Below, piece by piece: positions 26,301-37,942 of a DNA stretch of 64,000 bases. Every line of letters begins with the position of its first letter. Position 1 is the stretch's first letter. Source of the stretch: Crambe crambe (taxonomy: Eukaryota; Porifera; Demospongiae; Poecilosclerida; Crambeidae); assembly GCA_963924555.1 (NCBI GenBank), contig OZ004591.1, forward strand, positions 6,324,001 through 6,388,000, given 5' to 3'. The notes under the pieces were generated by a model that did not search any database, had not been told where the DNA came from, and worked only from the letters and a program-made list of their open reading frames with translations. A program made the position numbers and the translations under genes.

Positions 26301-28766
26301 GTGAAGGAAAGTGACAGCAATTGGGTCATAACATATTCCATCATTCTACAGGCAGAACTATATTCCAAGGTAACCATAGCAAATGGGAGTGTAGAATGTA
26401 TAGCTAAACATCAGCATTATTATCTTCAGATACTCTTTGAGAAGTTTCCAAGAGAGAGCCTTCATGATGCAATTGACCAGCAAGTCACTTTTACACAGAG
26501 TAAGATCACACTGGACATCCCAGCAAGTGGTGTGGCTGTTAATATGTGGACCATTCAACCTTTGACAGCTCCAGAAGTAAGTCTATTCTCTGTGTTTTAA
26601 ATGTTTTTTTTTTAAGAATTCTCTTTTTTTTAGATCATGAAAAATGATGTCGATGGATTGAACACTGGCAAGCAGTTATCATTTTGTAAGCTGAATGTTT
26701 ACAAAAGTCCTAAAGATGTTGGGTTTCCATTAAATCATCACATTAATCTTATTGGTGCAAAGAAGCCTCATGATTTCTTCGTTTTAAAATTATCACTGCC
26801 TGGTAAGCAGTTACTTCTATATTCAGCTACCATGATAAGTGTAAAATAGATCAGTTCCATGAGTTTTGAGTTGTATACCTTTAAGCATATGTACTTTGTA
26901 TTATTACAGATGCTTCAGTTGGTGCAATGACTCTGAGTGCTTTCCTTACAGATACTTCATTGAATGGTGTGTAATCTCCATCATAGCTATAAAGTGTCTA
27001 AGATTCAATTGTGTCTTCTGTAAATAACAGATTACCTTCGAGGTATGGATGTGATGGGATCAACCTCCTTCCTCTACTGTGGAAAAGCCGTTAGCTTCAC
27101 TTGGAAGAACCATGGCTTCAAACTCCACTTACCTGAGAATGCCTTACCTCCTGATGTCACAGAATGTTCTATTCGAGTCAGTGCAGCTCTCTCTGGCTAG
27201 TTCCAGTTTCCTGATAATGCTGAGCTGGTGAGTGGAATCTACTCCATTCACAGCTCTCACTCCTTCACTCGGCCAGTGACTGTGGAAATTGAGCACTTTA
27301 GCACCACTGACACCCTCAAAGAAGCTGAAGAGCTATCCTTTGTCGTCAGCACTGGAGACCATATTCCTCATCAGTTCAATCCACTGAACCATGGAGTGTT
27401 CAGAGCAAATATGGGAGCATTGAAGTAAATCACTTTTGTAAACATGGCATCATGAGAAAGAAAGAGAAGAGGTCGGAGAAGCAGGAGAACAGCAAGTCTC
27501 AAAATCTTTATAAGGCTTGCCTCTTGCATGATGCAACAAGTCCAAATAATGATTGGGAAGTATTATTCAGTATCATACAAGACTCAGCTATTCACTATAA
27601 AGTGTGTTTCTCTCCATCATAATATTATTTTTAAATATTTGTATTTCAGAATCTGCTTAAGAAGTATCCAAACAAAAAGGTGCTTGATCAACAAGTCATT
27701 TTTGATAAAAGTTTTATACAGTTGAGTATTCCTGAAGATGGTCTTGTTCTGAATGGTGGTGATTGGATAATTCAACCATTGGCACCACCAATAGTAAGTG
27801 TCCATTGAACCAAAAGCTACGTAACTAACAATGAATAACAGATTCAGAAGTCCATTGTGGATGGATACAGAGTTCGCAAACAATATCCAGTGTGCCAGTT
27901 GAGAGTGGTGTATGCAGGTGCAGCACCCACGATATCTCACCTGAGGCACAAAATTGACCTCATCGGTGCCAAGGAACCTTACACATACTTTGTCCTCTTT
28001 ATTTCATCACATGGTACGTACTGTAGCCAGTGACTGACATTGTCACTACACACTTGATACTTGTCAGTCAATCATCTTGTACTATTATTATATTTGCATT
28101 TCCCACTCACAGTTCCCCTGATGCAACCCCCTTCATCACCTGGCAATGAATCAGGGATTTCCCCAATAGCATCAGCTGCTAATGTGAGTTGCTAAGATTG
28201 GAGACCCCACACTACATTCACCTAGTACCTTCACACACACACACACACACTATAGATTGGAGCCAGCAGTGATCTTCAAGTTCCATCTCCTTCCTGTGAG
28301 TAATGTAAATAGCTAGCTAGACTAGTGTGTGCACATAACTACATTTACTATTGCAACTATACCTCATTCCAAAGTGTTCAGTCTTATGATAACTAAAGAC
28401 CTAACTTCACTCAATATAGGGTCTCAGCAAGCTGCATTGACCACACCTCCAAGAGGTTACTCCCTTCACTCTCCTCCACCTTCTTCCCCTAACCCACTCC
28501 TACGCAAACCAACTCTCAAGGACCTCACAAGTGAACTCTACATTACTGCAGCCAGCAAGTGGGAGATTATAGGAATTCAGTTGCAGCTGGATCCAGGAAA
28601 ACTGGACACGTTCAAGACAAAAGAAGACGAAGCAGCTCTCATTGAGGTTCTTAAGATGTGGCTGAGGACAGTGGACCCTCCCCCAACATGGAAAGTGATC
28701 ATAGATGCTGTGAGACTATTCAATCCAAGTCTAGCAGCTTCACTCACCACAAAATACAGCACATGA
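23398..28766 (+). pseudogene. GTPase/COR-(ZU5-UPA)x2-Death-domain protein gene, with frame breaks
   Basis: Twelve exons are predicted: 23398-25480, 25539-25667, 25807-26369, 26430-26576, 26634-26802, 26910-26966, 27031-27601, 27650-27793, 27842-28013, 28113-28183, 28256-28295 and 28420-28766. Exon 1 has a P-loop GVPGSGKTS (residues 25-33), a G3-like FIDSGGQP and a COR-like winged-helix region (CPKQWYLLE, LPEVVIFQPDAV). Two ZU5-type modules follow (TWNGHGFKLHLFEG and TWKNHGFKLHLPEN), each with a UPA-like segment (HHINLIGAKKPHDFFVLKL; HKIDLIGAKEPYTYFVLFI). The gene ends in a Death domain (WEIIGIQLQL...WKVIIDAVR). By homology this is a ROCO/PIDD-like signalling protein. Breaks: frame slips near 24745 and 25055, a TAG at 27198-27200, and a slip near 27405. 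It is therefore a pseudogene, unless these are assembly errors. Confidence 0.75.
25539..25643 (+). repeat. In-frame 36 bp tandem repeat (about 3 units) in exon 2 of the Death-domain gene
   Basis: The period is exactly 36 bp with starts at 25539, 25575 and 25611. Each unit encodes DQCSDVASQTIL and the units are essentially identical. The first begins directly at the splice acceptor, completing a codon split with the previous exon. Confidence 0.85.
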
Positions 28767-29604
28767 TTTGAACATTTTGCACATCTTTTTCCATGCAACT
28801 TTCTTACAATGTTTATATCACAATTTGTATTCTTTTTTATAATCTTACTTTCTTACTATTTAAAATGATTGTGTCCATTTACTCACTTGAATATATTCAC
28901 TAAAGACTTAAAGTAACTATAAGTGGAACTTCCAATTCTACTAGTACTTGGTCATTGTCTTCTGACATCTACTGGCAGTCAGTGTTCCTGGAACAATAAA
29001 CCATGACTACACAACCTATGGAGTAGGATATTGGATCTCGCTTCACACATGCAAGGCCTTTCAGTGGTGAGTAAGAGAAGAAATGGGACTCTGATATAAT
29101 GAGGTAGGGAGGGTCACTGAGGGAAAGCTATGTATGGTATGGTAATCTGTGCTTCATATTCAGAACCAATACTACAGAGTTAAAAATGACTGGTGGCCCT
29201 TGGCCATTTTTCATTCAAAAGTGGCCAAATGGCCAACTGACTTTATAGTTAGCTACTATGTATGTCATATTACGTATGTCATTAGGAGCGTGGGCCTCAA
29301 CTATTGGGCCGGCCACTAGTGTGCACTTGTCAGTCTGTGAGTTCAGTTATTTTGTGCAATCATCACTTGTCAGTCAGTTGTTAGTCCATTATAATTACTG
29401 CAAAGAGAAGCAGAACATTTAGCGGGCCAGTCCGGCAACCATTATTCGGTCTTTTGGGCCAATCAATATTTGACCTGGCAAGTATAGGGTCTTAGATACA
29501 TGATTCATTATATATCACTGAAAAACAAAAAGTGTGTGCTTCATAGCAAAGGAATGTTCCCTGTAAACAGTATAATAGTATGAGGTATACTTACTGTTTA
29601 CAGA

Positions 29605-29772
29605 CTGTCAGATCAAGTCAGAAATACACATAAAGGAGTTACATTCATATATGGAAGACCAAGATGGTGGGTGGTGGCTAGCGAGGCAGTGCGGAGTCTT
29701 GATCATGGACTCTTTGAGGAGATAGCCAGGAATCATGGAAGTGAGATTGTGCAGCTTCTCAATGGGAATTAA
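29605..29772 (+). CDS. Exon-like ORF of unknown origin (terminal exon fragment?)
   Basis: A clean acceptor (TTACTGTTTACAG) opens a 55-codon frame containing GVTFIYGRPRWWVVASEAV and SLDHGLFEEIARNHG, ending in TAA. The composition looks like structured protein, unlike the surrounding low-complexity DNA. I do not recognise the family. It may be the last exon of a lost gene or a remnant carried by the insertion. The partner exon could not be found. Confidence 0.3.
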   Translation: MSDQVRNTHKGVTFIYGRPRWWVVASEAVRSLDHGLFEEIARNHGSEIVQLLNGN

Positions 29773-30265
29773 TCTTATTTCTTTTAATCTGCAGCTCGAA
29801 ATTTGTAGCTGGATGATGGATAAGGTCTGCTCAAGCTCAGTGAACGTAAAAACACTGAATTTTGTTGTTTTTTTTTGTTGTTTTTTTTTAAATTATTTTT
29901 TTGGTATCAGTGATTATATGAATTGATGATACTGACAGTAAGTCAATGGTTTCTACAATGGTTCATGATGACCGTCTTGGTCTGCAGTGAATGAGTGTGA
30001 CTTTCAAGAGACCACAAGAATGTCTTCACCACATTACATCATAGTTACCTGCAATGGACAATGATTTTGCAGGATGAATACTGAACAGCTAAATACCAGC
30101 TTCCCCTATCAATAGTATAGTGAGAGTTAGGGGGAGAGTAAATGTACACTTTATAGTCAAACCTCCTAACAACGAGCTTCCAAATAGTGGCCAGACTCTC
30201 TACAATGACTAAACTGGAATGGATCAAATTCCACTAGACAGTTATTTTTGAACCCCCAAAGGCTG

Positions 30266-30338
30266 AAGTGCCTGTCCCCAATGGTGGTTGTTATTCGGAG
30301 GTTTTACTGTATAACTTCCCCCTATCAATAGTGACAAC
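30266..30338. repeat. Direct repeat, first copy (second at 31898-31969)
   Basis: About 72 bp, including GTCCCCAATGGTGGTTG and CTTCCCCCTATCAATAGTGA, recurs 1.6 kb downstream with one or two changes. It is probably part of an interspersed repeat family. Confidence 0.65.
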
Positions 30339-31897
30339 TCTACCATACATACGATACATACATACGTATGTAGACCCAAAAAGTGGTGGAGCTTCTAGTC
30401 CCTTACATTTAACAGTGTTGTGGCTTTTCTACTACAGCATTGTAGTGAGAGAAGCTTTAGCCAATGACATCCATTACAAACCAGAAAAACATACATACTA
30501 TGATATATAGTAGCACCCCTCATTGGACACCCTCAGTGGTTCACTTCACTCATAATCTGCTATAATGTAGCTTTTAATGGGTAAAGGGTCACTACTATAA
30601 TAAGAGCAAGCACATGAACGTATATGCTCCTCCCATGGTAGTGATGGACAGTGAATCATAGTGAAACCTTCATGTGGGTCATAACTATAACAATAATTAT
30701 AGTGAACTAGCCCCAGGATTTGCTCCTCTTATGATAGTAATGAAGCAACTCCCTCATTGTGTGTAAAGGGTCATTTACATTCAGTGACTCCATGGGTAGA
30801 ATAGAGATCATGAGAGATTGCTCACTAAAAAGTACACCATTACACAGACTCCTCCTCCCATGACCTCTCTGATGGTGGTAAGGGTATTCACTATAACACA
30901 CTATAATTTGCAGTGTGACTCCATCAATGCATGCATGACACAACTACTACATACACACAGGACCAGTCAACTACATAGTAGGTAAAGACTCAATTACACA
31001 CACCACTCCAGTACATATAAAAAAGGGACTATCAAAATCATGAGCTGTTTAACAAAGAGGCCTCCACAGAAATGCATTTTAAGAATGGGCATGGTGTACT
31101 GAATGCATTATGACTGCAGTAATGCATAGCTTCAGGTGTCCTGGGACAACCTGAATGAAATCAGACATTTACGTATTGGACTAATGGGACTATATTGTCA
31201 TGAATGTCTCACATACACACTATGACCTAGTAAACAATACCAAATAAGGTCATGTGACCTGTAGACACAAGTGTATTCATATGCCACACAAGAGGTTTGT
31301 GGCATTGAGCAGATATTTTGTGGTATCATGATGGGTGAAGGTAATATGATATAATGACATTGAGACTTAGCTCCTTAACAACCAAGTTGCCCCACTGGTC
31401 ATTTCCCACCAGTGGACAACCAAATATTTACATATCAAACATTCTAGGGCATTGAAGATCCAAACCAACTTTTTCTGATACTAGTTCTCTAAAGGGTGTT
31501 CACTATGACATACACAATCATGACACATAGAGACTTCTCTCCTCCCATGGTAGTAATGGAATAACTCCAATACCTCTCTCATGGTGGAATAGTGACTAAA
31601 GAACAAACTTATAATTTGCAGTGGGACTTTATAATGGACAACACGTACTTAATGTCTGGTAAAGGGTCAATCTCCAGAATGTACACTGGAGGACCATAGC
31701 TATAAGTGAGGGAATAATATTATGTGAGTGATGATGGTGAGCATCACTGAAAGTCAATACTACTACACAGAGGACTTCACAGGACTATTTTCATTCCCAA
31801 TAAACATTATCATCATAATAGCATACAATTTTGTTGTACTTAAAGGAAAGGGGAGGGGGATCTAAAGAGAGGACAACCTCTCAACAAAGGCTAAAGT

Positions 31898-31969
31898 GTC
31901 TGTCCCCAATGGTGGTTGTTATTCGGAGGTTTTACTGTATAGCTTCCCCCTATCAATAGTGACAACTCA
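31898..31969. repeat. Direct repeat, second copy
   Basis: Near-identical partner of 30266-30338 in the same orientation. Confidence 0.65.
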
Positions 31970-32222
31970 CCAAGGAGAATAGGACATTGATATCTTGAGG
32001 TACAGCTGGTTCACACAATGCACACCAACCTTTATGTAAATTAAGAGAACAGCATAATAAAGAGACAAAGAAAACTATAATGGACAACACCCTGTGACTC
32101 CCTTATGATGGGTAAAGGGTCATCATCATAATATACACATGTATGCATTAGGACCATGCATAACATGTACATGTAGTAGGACTTATGGTAGGCAAAGGGT
32201 CATCATTATAACAAGAGCACAC

Positions 32223-32428
32223 ACATGTGGTCCTTTCCTGCCTTTTTGATTTTAGCGTCCAGCTCGTCTCCCCTTTTCTGTAACTCTTCCCTCTCTTGGG
32301 CTGCCTTGATGACGTAGTCGGCCTGAGAGTGCTGCTCCTTCCCCTCTGGGGGGTTCATCACCACCGTCACTATCTCATAGCAATTACGCAACTTCTCAAT
32401 CTTTGAAATCCACTCATGAAGTTCAGCA
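32223..32428 (-). pseudogene. Single-exon CCDC39 fragment upstream of kelch copy C
   Basis: This is homologous to CCDC39 exon 13 (47074-47277): it reads [19 protein letters not shown] and then [20 protein letters not shown]. The frame is still open, but the splice acceptor CTTCAG has become CTTCAA and the donor side is lost. It is probably the trailing edge of another copy of the duplicated unit, truncated by the insertion or deletion that brought in the preceding 11 kb. Confidence 0.8.
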
Positions 32429-33256
32429 TTGAAGGATGATGGATCAACCATTCATGTATTAGAACCAATAATAGTTACTCCATGTGAGTTGGACTGGAAT
32501 GTTAGTCACAATTGCACACTAAAGTCAATGGGTGTCCTAAATTTAATTCATTCAGTGGAGCAAGGATGGAGCTTGTATGATGAGGATGACGGTGTTCAAG
32601 ATGGCAATCATCCACTATGAGTAAGTCCCTACCATTATCAAAGGGGACAGGGAGGAAGTATGATACCTGATAACTGATGGCAGAAATCTGTCCACTTATG
32701 TAACTGCAGCACCACTTGTCCTAGCTCATTTCACTTCTAAACTCCAAATCAGAATAATGTTTGTGATCAAGTCACTCCATAAAACACAAATAGTCTGATG
32801 TGCGTTAATAAGAGTCATACTTAAAGAATGTGACATGAAATCACCATTATTGGATTTGGAGAAAAATCCAGTGGATATTTAGATGAACATGCACGTTCTC
32901 ATTCCATAAGTTCACAGAGATAAGGTTGCAGTTGAATCAGTTTGTTCAGGGATGGGATAAGGGTGGCCCTATGGCTGGCAACCATTGATCCTGCATCTCC
33001 AACTCCTTTAAGCATTTAATGAATAGGGTCATCCCCATAATGGCAGGTAGAAGTAGGAAAGGTGTGAGGTAACTTACTTGAATGGGGTTCCATCTTTTGG
33101 AGTGAATTAATTTGCTCACTAGCCACATCAGAGTGACTAGACTTCAGCTAATGAAGATGTCAGGGATACCTGAAGAAGAAATAATGCTTCAATATGTGAT
33201 CATTAGACCACTTCCTAAATCTTGCATTGTTAACAATCATACCACCTCTCTCTTCT

Positions 33257-33388
33257 TACTACTACTTTGATCATTTCTGGAAGTGGATGCAAGTTGGAGT
33301 GTTGTACTTTGATCATAGTGGTGGGAGGTTCGTCCACACACCAGCAGTGAAAGATTTCATATTCGATGAGCTCTACAAGATTCTGTGA
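33257..33388 (+). other. Exon-like ORF remnant just upstream of kelch copy C
   Basis: An open frame reads YYYFDHFWKWMQVGVLYFDH, continues SGGRFVHTPAVKDFIF, and ends in TGA at 33386-33388. The equivalent position before copies B and D is partly deleted, leaving only the last bases (ATTCTGTAAAGCAAGTGC in B). It may be the last exon of a gene once located at the unit border. The family is not recognised. Confidence 0.3.
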
Positions 33389-33462
33389 AGCAAGTGCTTT
33401 ATTACATCACTGATAGAGATGGAGTGTTGAAATGCAATCGATGGCCACACTTACTAACTGGT

Positions 33463-33498
33463 AAAAGGTCGGCAAAGGAAAATTTAATTGGGTGGGGC
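33463..33498 (+). promoter_or_regulatory. Shared upstream motif pair, kelch copy C
   Basis: AAAAGGTCGGC and GGGTGGGGC lie within 40 bp of the ATG at 33503, the tightest spacing of the four copies. Confidence 0.4.
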
Positions 33499-33502
33499 TA
33501 CG

Positions 33503-36500
33503 ATGAGTAAGTACGAACCCTCTCCTCGCTCGTACACTTTTACTGCTCCAGTAGATGGAAAATTATATTGTTATGGAGGAAGAACTGATGATTTCGATGA
33601 GAGGAAGAAACGACCTGAATCCAGTAAATATCTAGAACTCTTTGACCCCAAACTGGAGACATGGAAACATGTAACAACTAAAGGACATCCTCCCCCTCTG
33701 CTGTATGATGGAGCCTGTGCATCCTCAGGTCACCATCTCTTTATATTTGGTGGGTCTGATGGATCATCAGGTCATAACTCTCTTTATCAGTTAGACACTA
33801 GAACTTTAACGTGGACAGAATTGTCATCATCAGACAGAGCTGATAATCCAAGGAAGAAGAAAGGATGTAGGATGGTGTGCTATGGACATAAGTTAGTATT
33901 ATTTGGAGGCAGGTGTGGCACTACTGGGCCCACTCAGCCAGGTGCTGGATATGTGTCTGATAGATTCATGTATACAAATGAGCTGCACACCTTTGACCTG
34001 TATGAAGGTGAGGGAGTCCTAATAAGAGTTGTTACCATCACTACCACCTCATTACACCTGCCATTGAGTTGGTACATGTATAGTTACACACACCAAGAGC
34101 ATTACAAGAAGAAAAAGACTGTCGCAATGACATTTTGACTTTTGCTGTGGAATCAATCACATGACTTTACTTTGTGAGGTGTATGACTGACCCTCTAACA
34201 CTGCACTATAAAATGCCCTTAACTCAGAGAAGGATGGAATTAATGAGGCTTTACTGTAATGCACATAATGTCCTTGCTTTGGTGTTGAGGTATGGTTGAT
34301 TAATGACAGACTCGTGTGTAAGTCACATGACAAACAGTATGTCATACATACATGTACACCCTATAAAATAACATCATATTGGCCTGTAGTCAAGGAGCTA
34401 CATGTTAGTTGCTCAGTCAGGTAATTATTATTTCACAAGATCTCAAGTACTTGGTTTTGACATGATAATGAATCCCCTAGCCTCGTACTCAGGCTCTCGG
34501 GACCCTCTGGTACAAGGCTATATAAATCACATGACTTGATCACTGGTGGGAGTAATAAGAGTGTAATTGTTTCCTTATAGGGACATGGTCCTCCCCTACA
34601 GTCAGTGGTACAAGGCCCCCTCCCTGTAGTGCTTTCTCCTTCACCATGGTGGATGACCATCATGCTGTGCTATTTGGTGGGTGGGTCCCAGGACATGGGA
34701 AGACTAATGATGTGTACATTCTGGACTTGGAGAGAATGGTAAGTGTTCTTGGATGTGCTTACTTTGTGGCTTTAACTACATGTTTGTCATGCAGTGAGGG
34801 TGTGCCACTAAAAGACTCTATCATCTGGTCAAATGTACCCTAAGCATACTAACACAATTTCATTATTCTAACTACTTTTACTAGTGACCAGTAAGATATT
34901 GTGACATGTGACAAAGCAACCATTGGTTCACCCCGCCCCTTTAGAAAGTACTTCCAAATAGCAAGCTAAATAGTTATCTGTCAGTGTGAATACTTTAGCG
35001 AAATATTGAGTTCCCCTGATGTGTGTGACCACACTGCAGGAATAAGTCGTTTATTCTGTGAGATGAATTCATGATGATTTTTGCTCTCTCTTGCAGCATT
35101 GGAGAAAGCTGGTCATTCAGGAGGGAGGATCCTGTCCAGTGGAGAGATCAAGCCATACTGCTGTCTGTCTGGGATATGGTGGGGACAACCCCCAAATTCT
35201 AGTAATTGGGGGATCAAGATTTGGTAGTATCCTGCATGATGCATGGATGCTGGATGTGAATACTAGGAGGTGGAGAGAGGTGAGTTTTTGACAATAGAAC
35301 CTATGTACCTTAAGGCTACTAATATTAATTAATTTTGTGGGTGCTAATTTTGGTGGTTTATTAATTTGGTGGTGGTTAATGAAGTCTTGGTATATGAAGC
35401 ATGCAAAGAACCAGTTGTAAGTCCAGCCTGCATCTTGCAAGTGCACTATTTATTCCAGCTCTTGAGTTATAGGCCACAGTAAGTAAGTTACAAGTTACAA
35501 GCTTTCCTCAATAAACACATGTCCAATGTCATGCATGTTTCCACAAGTATAATAATACATGGCCACTAATGGCTACATGATCTGAATTAACAAAATTCAC
35601 TAAAATCGATTTTAGTAGCCACTCTCTCTATGCTTCAGCACCAAGAAAATTGGTGATCTAAAGTTGTTAGACTTGTTCATCGACTGCTACCACATGATTT
35701 AATAACCCTCTAACCCTTGCGATTCCACTTGAGCCCCAAATCATGTGTACTGACCTCCTAAACAGTCCTGTAACATGCAGACACACATAATTGCACTAAT
35801 AAATAGATTGCATGAAGTCTTCAACTTAATCACATGCCTCTATTGCCCTTTAACTGTCTGATGATGATAATAGGTGTCTTTACCTGAGGGTCACCAGCAG
35901 AAAAGATGGTGTCACTGTGCTGCTGCCTTCACCATGTGTCCAGGACTGACTGAAGTTGTTGTATTTGGAGGAAATGAAAGTTATTTAAAAATAATATCTA
36001 AGACGTCTGTGCTGCGATTTGGTGAGTATTATTATTCCACACATTTGCTGACAATTCTAGTGAGTACTCCTGTAGAACCAATATAATAGAACTAATCTTA
36101 TGGGGACTATATTTTGTGCAACAATCATAAAAATATCTTATCAAAGATCAACACATTAACAAGTGACATCAGTGAATCTCCTTTCACTAGATAGATCCTC
36201 ATAAGGACTCAGTGTCATGTGCCTCTTGTTATGTAGCATTGTAATTACCTCTTCACTAATACACTTTACTTAATGAACATGCAGGATGTCACACAAAACC
36301 ACAACACTACCAATAACACAAAAAAACCACAAGAATTGAATGATGACAATAATTTATGACAACTATGATTTATGATGTTTGCAATAATTCCAACAGTTCT
36401 CCCCTCAACTTACTAGTTGCATGCATTATTCTTCACAGAGTACCGAGAGAGTGCCTCCACTGGTGAGTGGGTGCTGACTGATGTAGCTGGTATGAGTCAG

Positions 36501-37703
36501 CTAGGAACAAGGGAGAGGATCACAGAGAAGAATGCAATGAAGAGTGAAAGATTAGCAGCTAAATCATCTACTCCCATGACTCAGCAATCTGCTGAAATGA
36601 TAACAAAACTGGAGCAGAGAATCCGAAAAGCTGAGGAACAGTCCAGAGAAGCTGAAAGAAGGATGATAGAAGCTGAAGAGAGATCTACAATTGCTGAGAG
36701 GAGACTTGGTGAGGAAGAGAGAAGAGTGCAAGCATCTGAAGAAAGGGTTGGACTGGCAGAGGGGAGGATGGTGGAGAGTGAAAGAAGAGCTAGAGAAGCA
36801 GAGAGAAGAGCAGAAGAGTTGGAGAGGAGATTGGGTGAATCAGACAGAAGGTTGAGGGAGTCAGAGGAGAGGACGAGGGAGGCAGAGAGAAGATTCCGGC
36901 AGTCTGAAGAGAGAGTAGCAGAATGTGAAAATCAACTGCATCGACTTGAGACCCAGTGGGTGGTGAGGAGGGAGGAGATCCAGCTGACAGGACCAGAACT
37001 GGGGAGAGGGGGTTGGGCTACTGTTAGTGTTGCTACCTTTAGAGGAATGCAAGTGGCTGCTAAATCCATCCACCGCCAGATCATCTCACAGCATAATGAA
37101 CGACTCTTCAAGCGAGAAATGAACATGGCCGCCAGAATACGTCATCCCAACTTGATCCAGTTTGTTGGAGCCACACTCGAAGGGGAAATGATCATCTTGA
37201 TGGAGCTGATGCCAACTAGTCTGAGAAGAGAGCTGGAGAGAGAATATATGCCTCCCAGTCAAGTCTCCTCCATTGGCCTGGATGTGGCCAAAGCCCTTAA
37301 CTACCTCCACCAGATGCAACCAGACCCAATCATCCATCGTGACATTAGCAGTGCTAACGTCCTCCTTGAACCTCTACCACTAGGTCGCTGGAGAGCCAAA
37401 GTCACCGACTATGGATCAGTCAACCTCCAACAGCAACTGGAAACTGTGGGTCCTGGCAACCCAACATATGCTGCCCCTGAAGCTAATGACCCCCGCCTAC
37501 AGTCCCCCAAGATGGACATCTTCAGCTTTGGCATTCTCTTCATTGAGATGCTGACTGGTCAACTGCCTCCCTCAGATGAGAGACGTCGAGTTATGGGCCT
37601 CATACATCATCGTCAACTGTTAGCACTTATTGAAAGGTGCTTGAACCAACAAAGAGAAAACCGACCAAGTGCCTCCAACATCATATCTGAACTGGAGCAG
37701 TGA
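33503..37703 (+). CDS. Kelch propeller-coiled coil-TKL-like kinase, copy C (intact)
   Basis: Five exons are predicted: 33503-34007, 34581-34738, 35097-35279, 35874-36021 and 36439-37703, giving 752 aa in one frame. The domain order is the same as in copy A. The coiled coil and kinase differ from copy A at only a handful of residues (for example IRKAEEQS for VRKAEEQA, and HHRQLL for HHPQLL). The kelch half is more divergent (FIFGGSDGSS; VIGGSRFGS), suggesting gene conversion of the kinase exon or faster change in the propeller. The kinase has VAAK, HRDISSAN, DYG and APE. I start at 33503; an upstream in-frame GTG or ATG would add only MGGAT-like residues with no support. Confidence 0.85.
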
Positions 37704-37942
37704 AACTAAAAGTTAGGTATTTATATTATAATTCAGTGCTTTAATCGTTGTTTGATATTATTTCTCCCCTTAGAATTATCTCAATTTTTGTTGTTATTGT
37801 TATTTTGACTCGATCTCGTTGTTGTTGTTGTTGTTGTTTTGGATTGTGCTCAGAATCTTATTTAGAATCTTATTATTAACTTTTGTATTTATCACACGAC
37901 TAATAATAGTGTGTCGCTATGACAACTAATAGTGCAATCTGA

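Larger units (their letters stand above)
28767..32222. other. Long gene-poor stretch between the Death-domain gene and the copy C unit
   Basis: Apart from one exon-like ORF (29605-29772) no gene is recognised. The sequence is AT-rich with interspersed repeats. These include GGCCA-rich fragments near 29180-29300, also seen in the GPR180-like intron near 8240, and the 72 bp direct repeat listed separately. Many small ORFs here lack splice or homology support. Confidence 0.5.
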
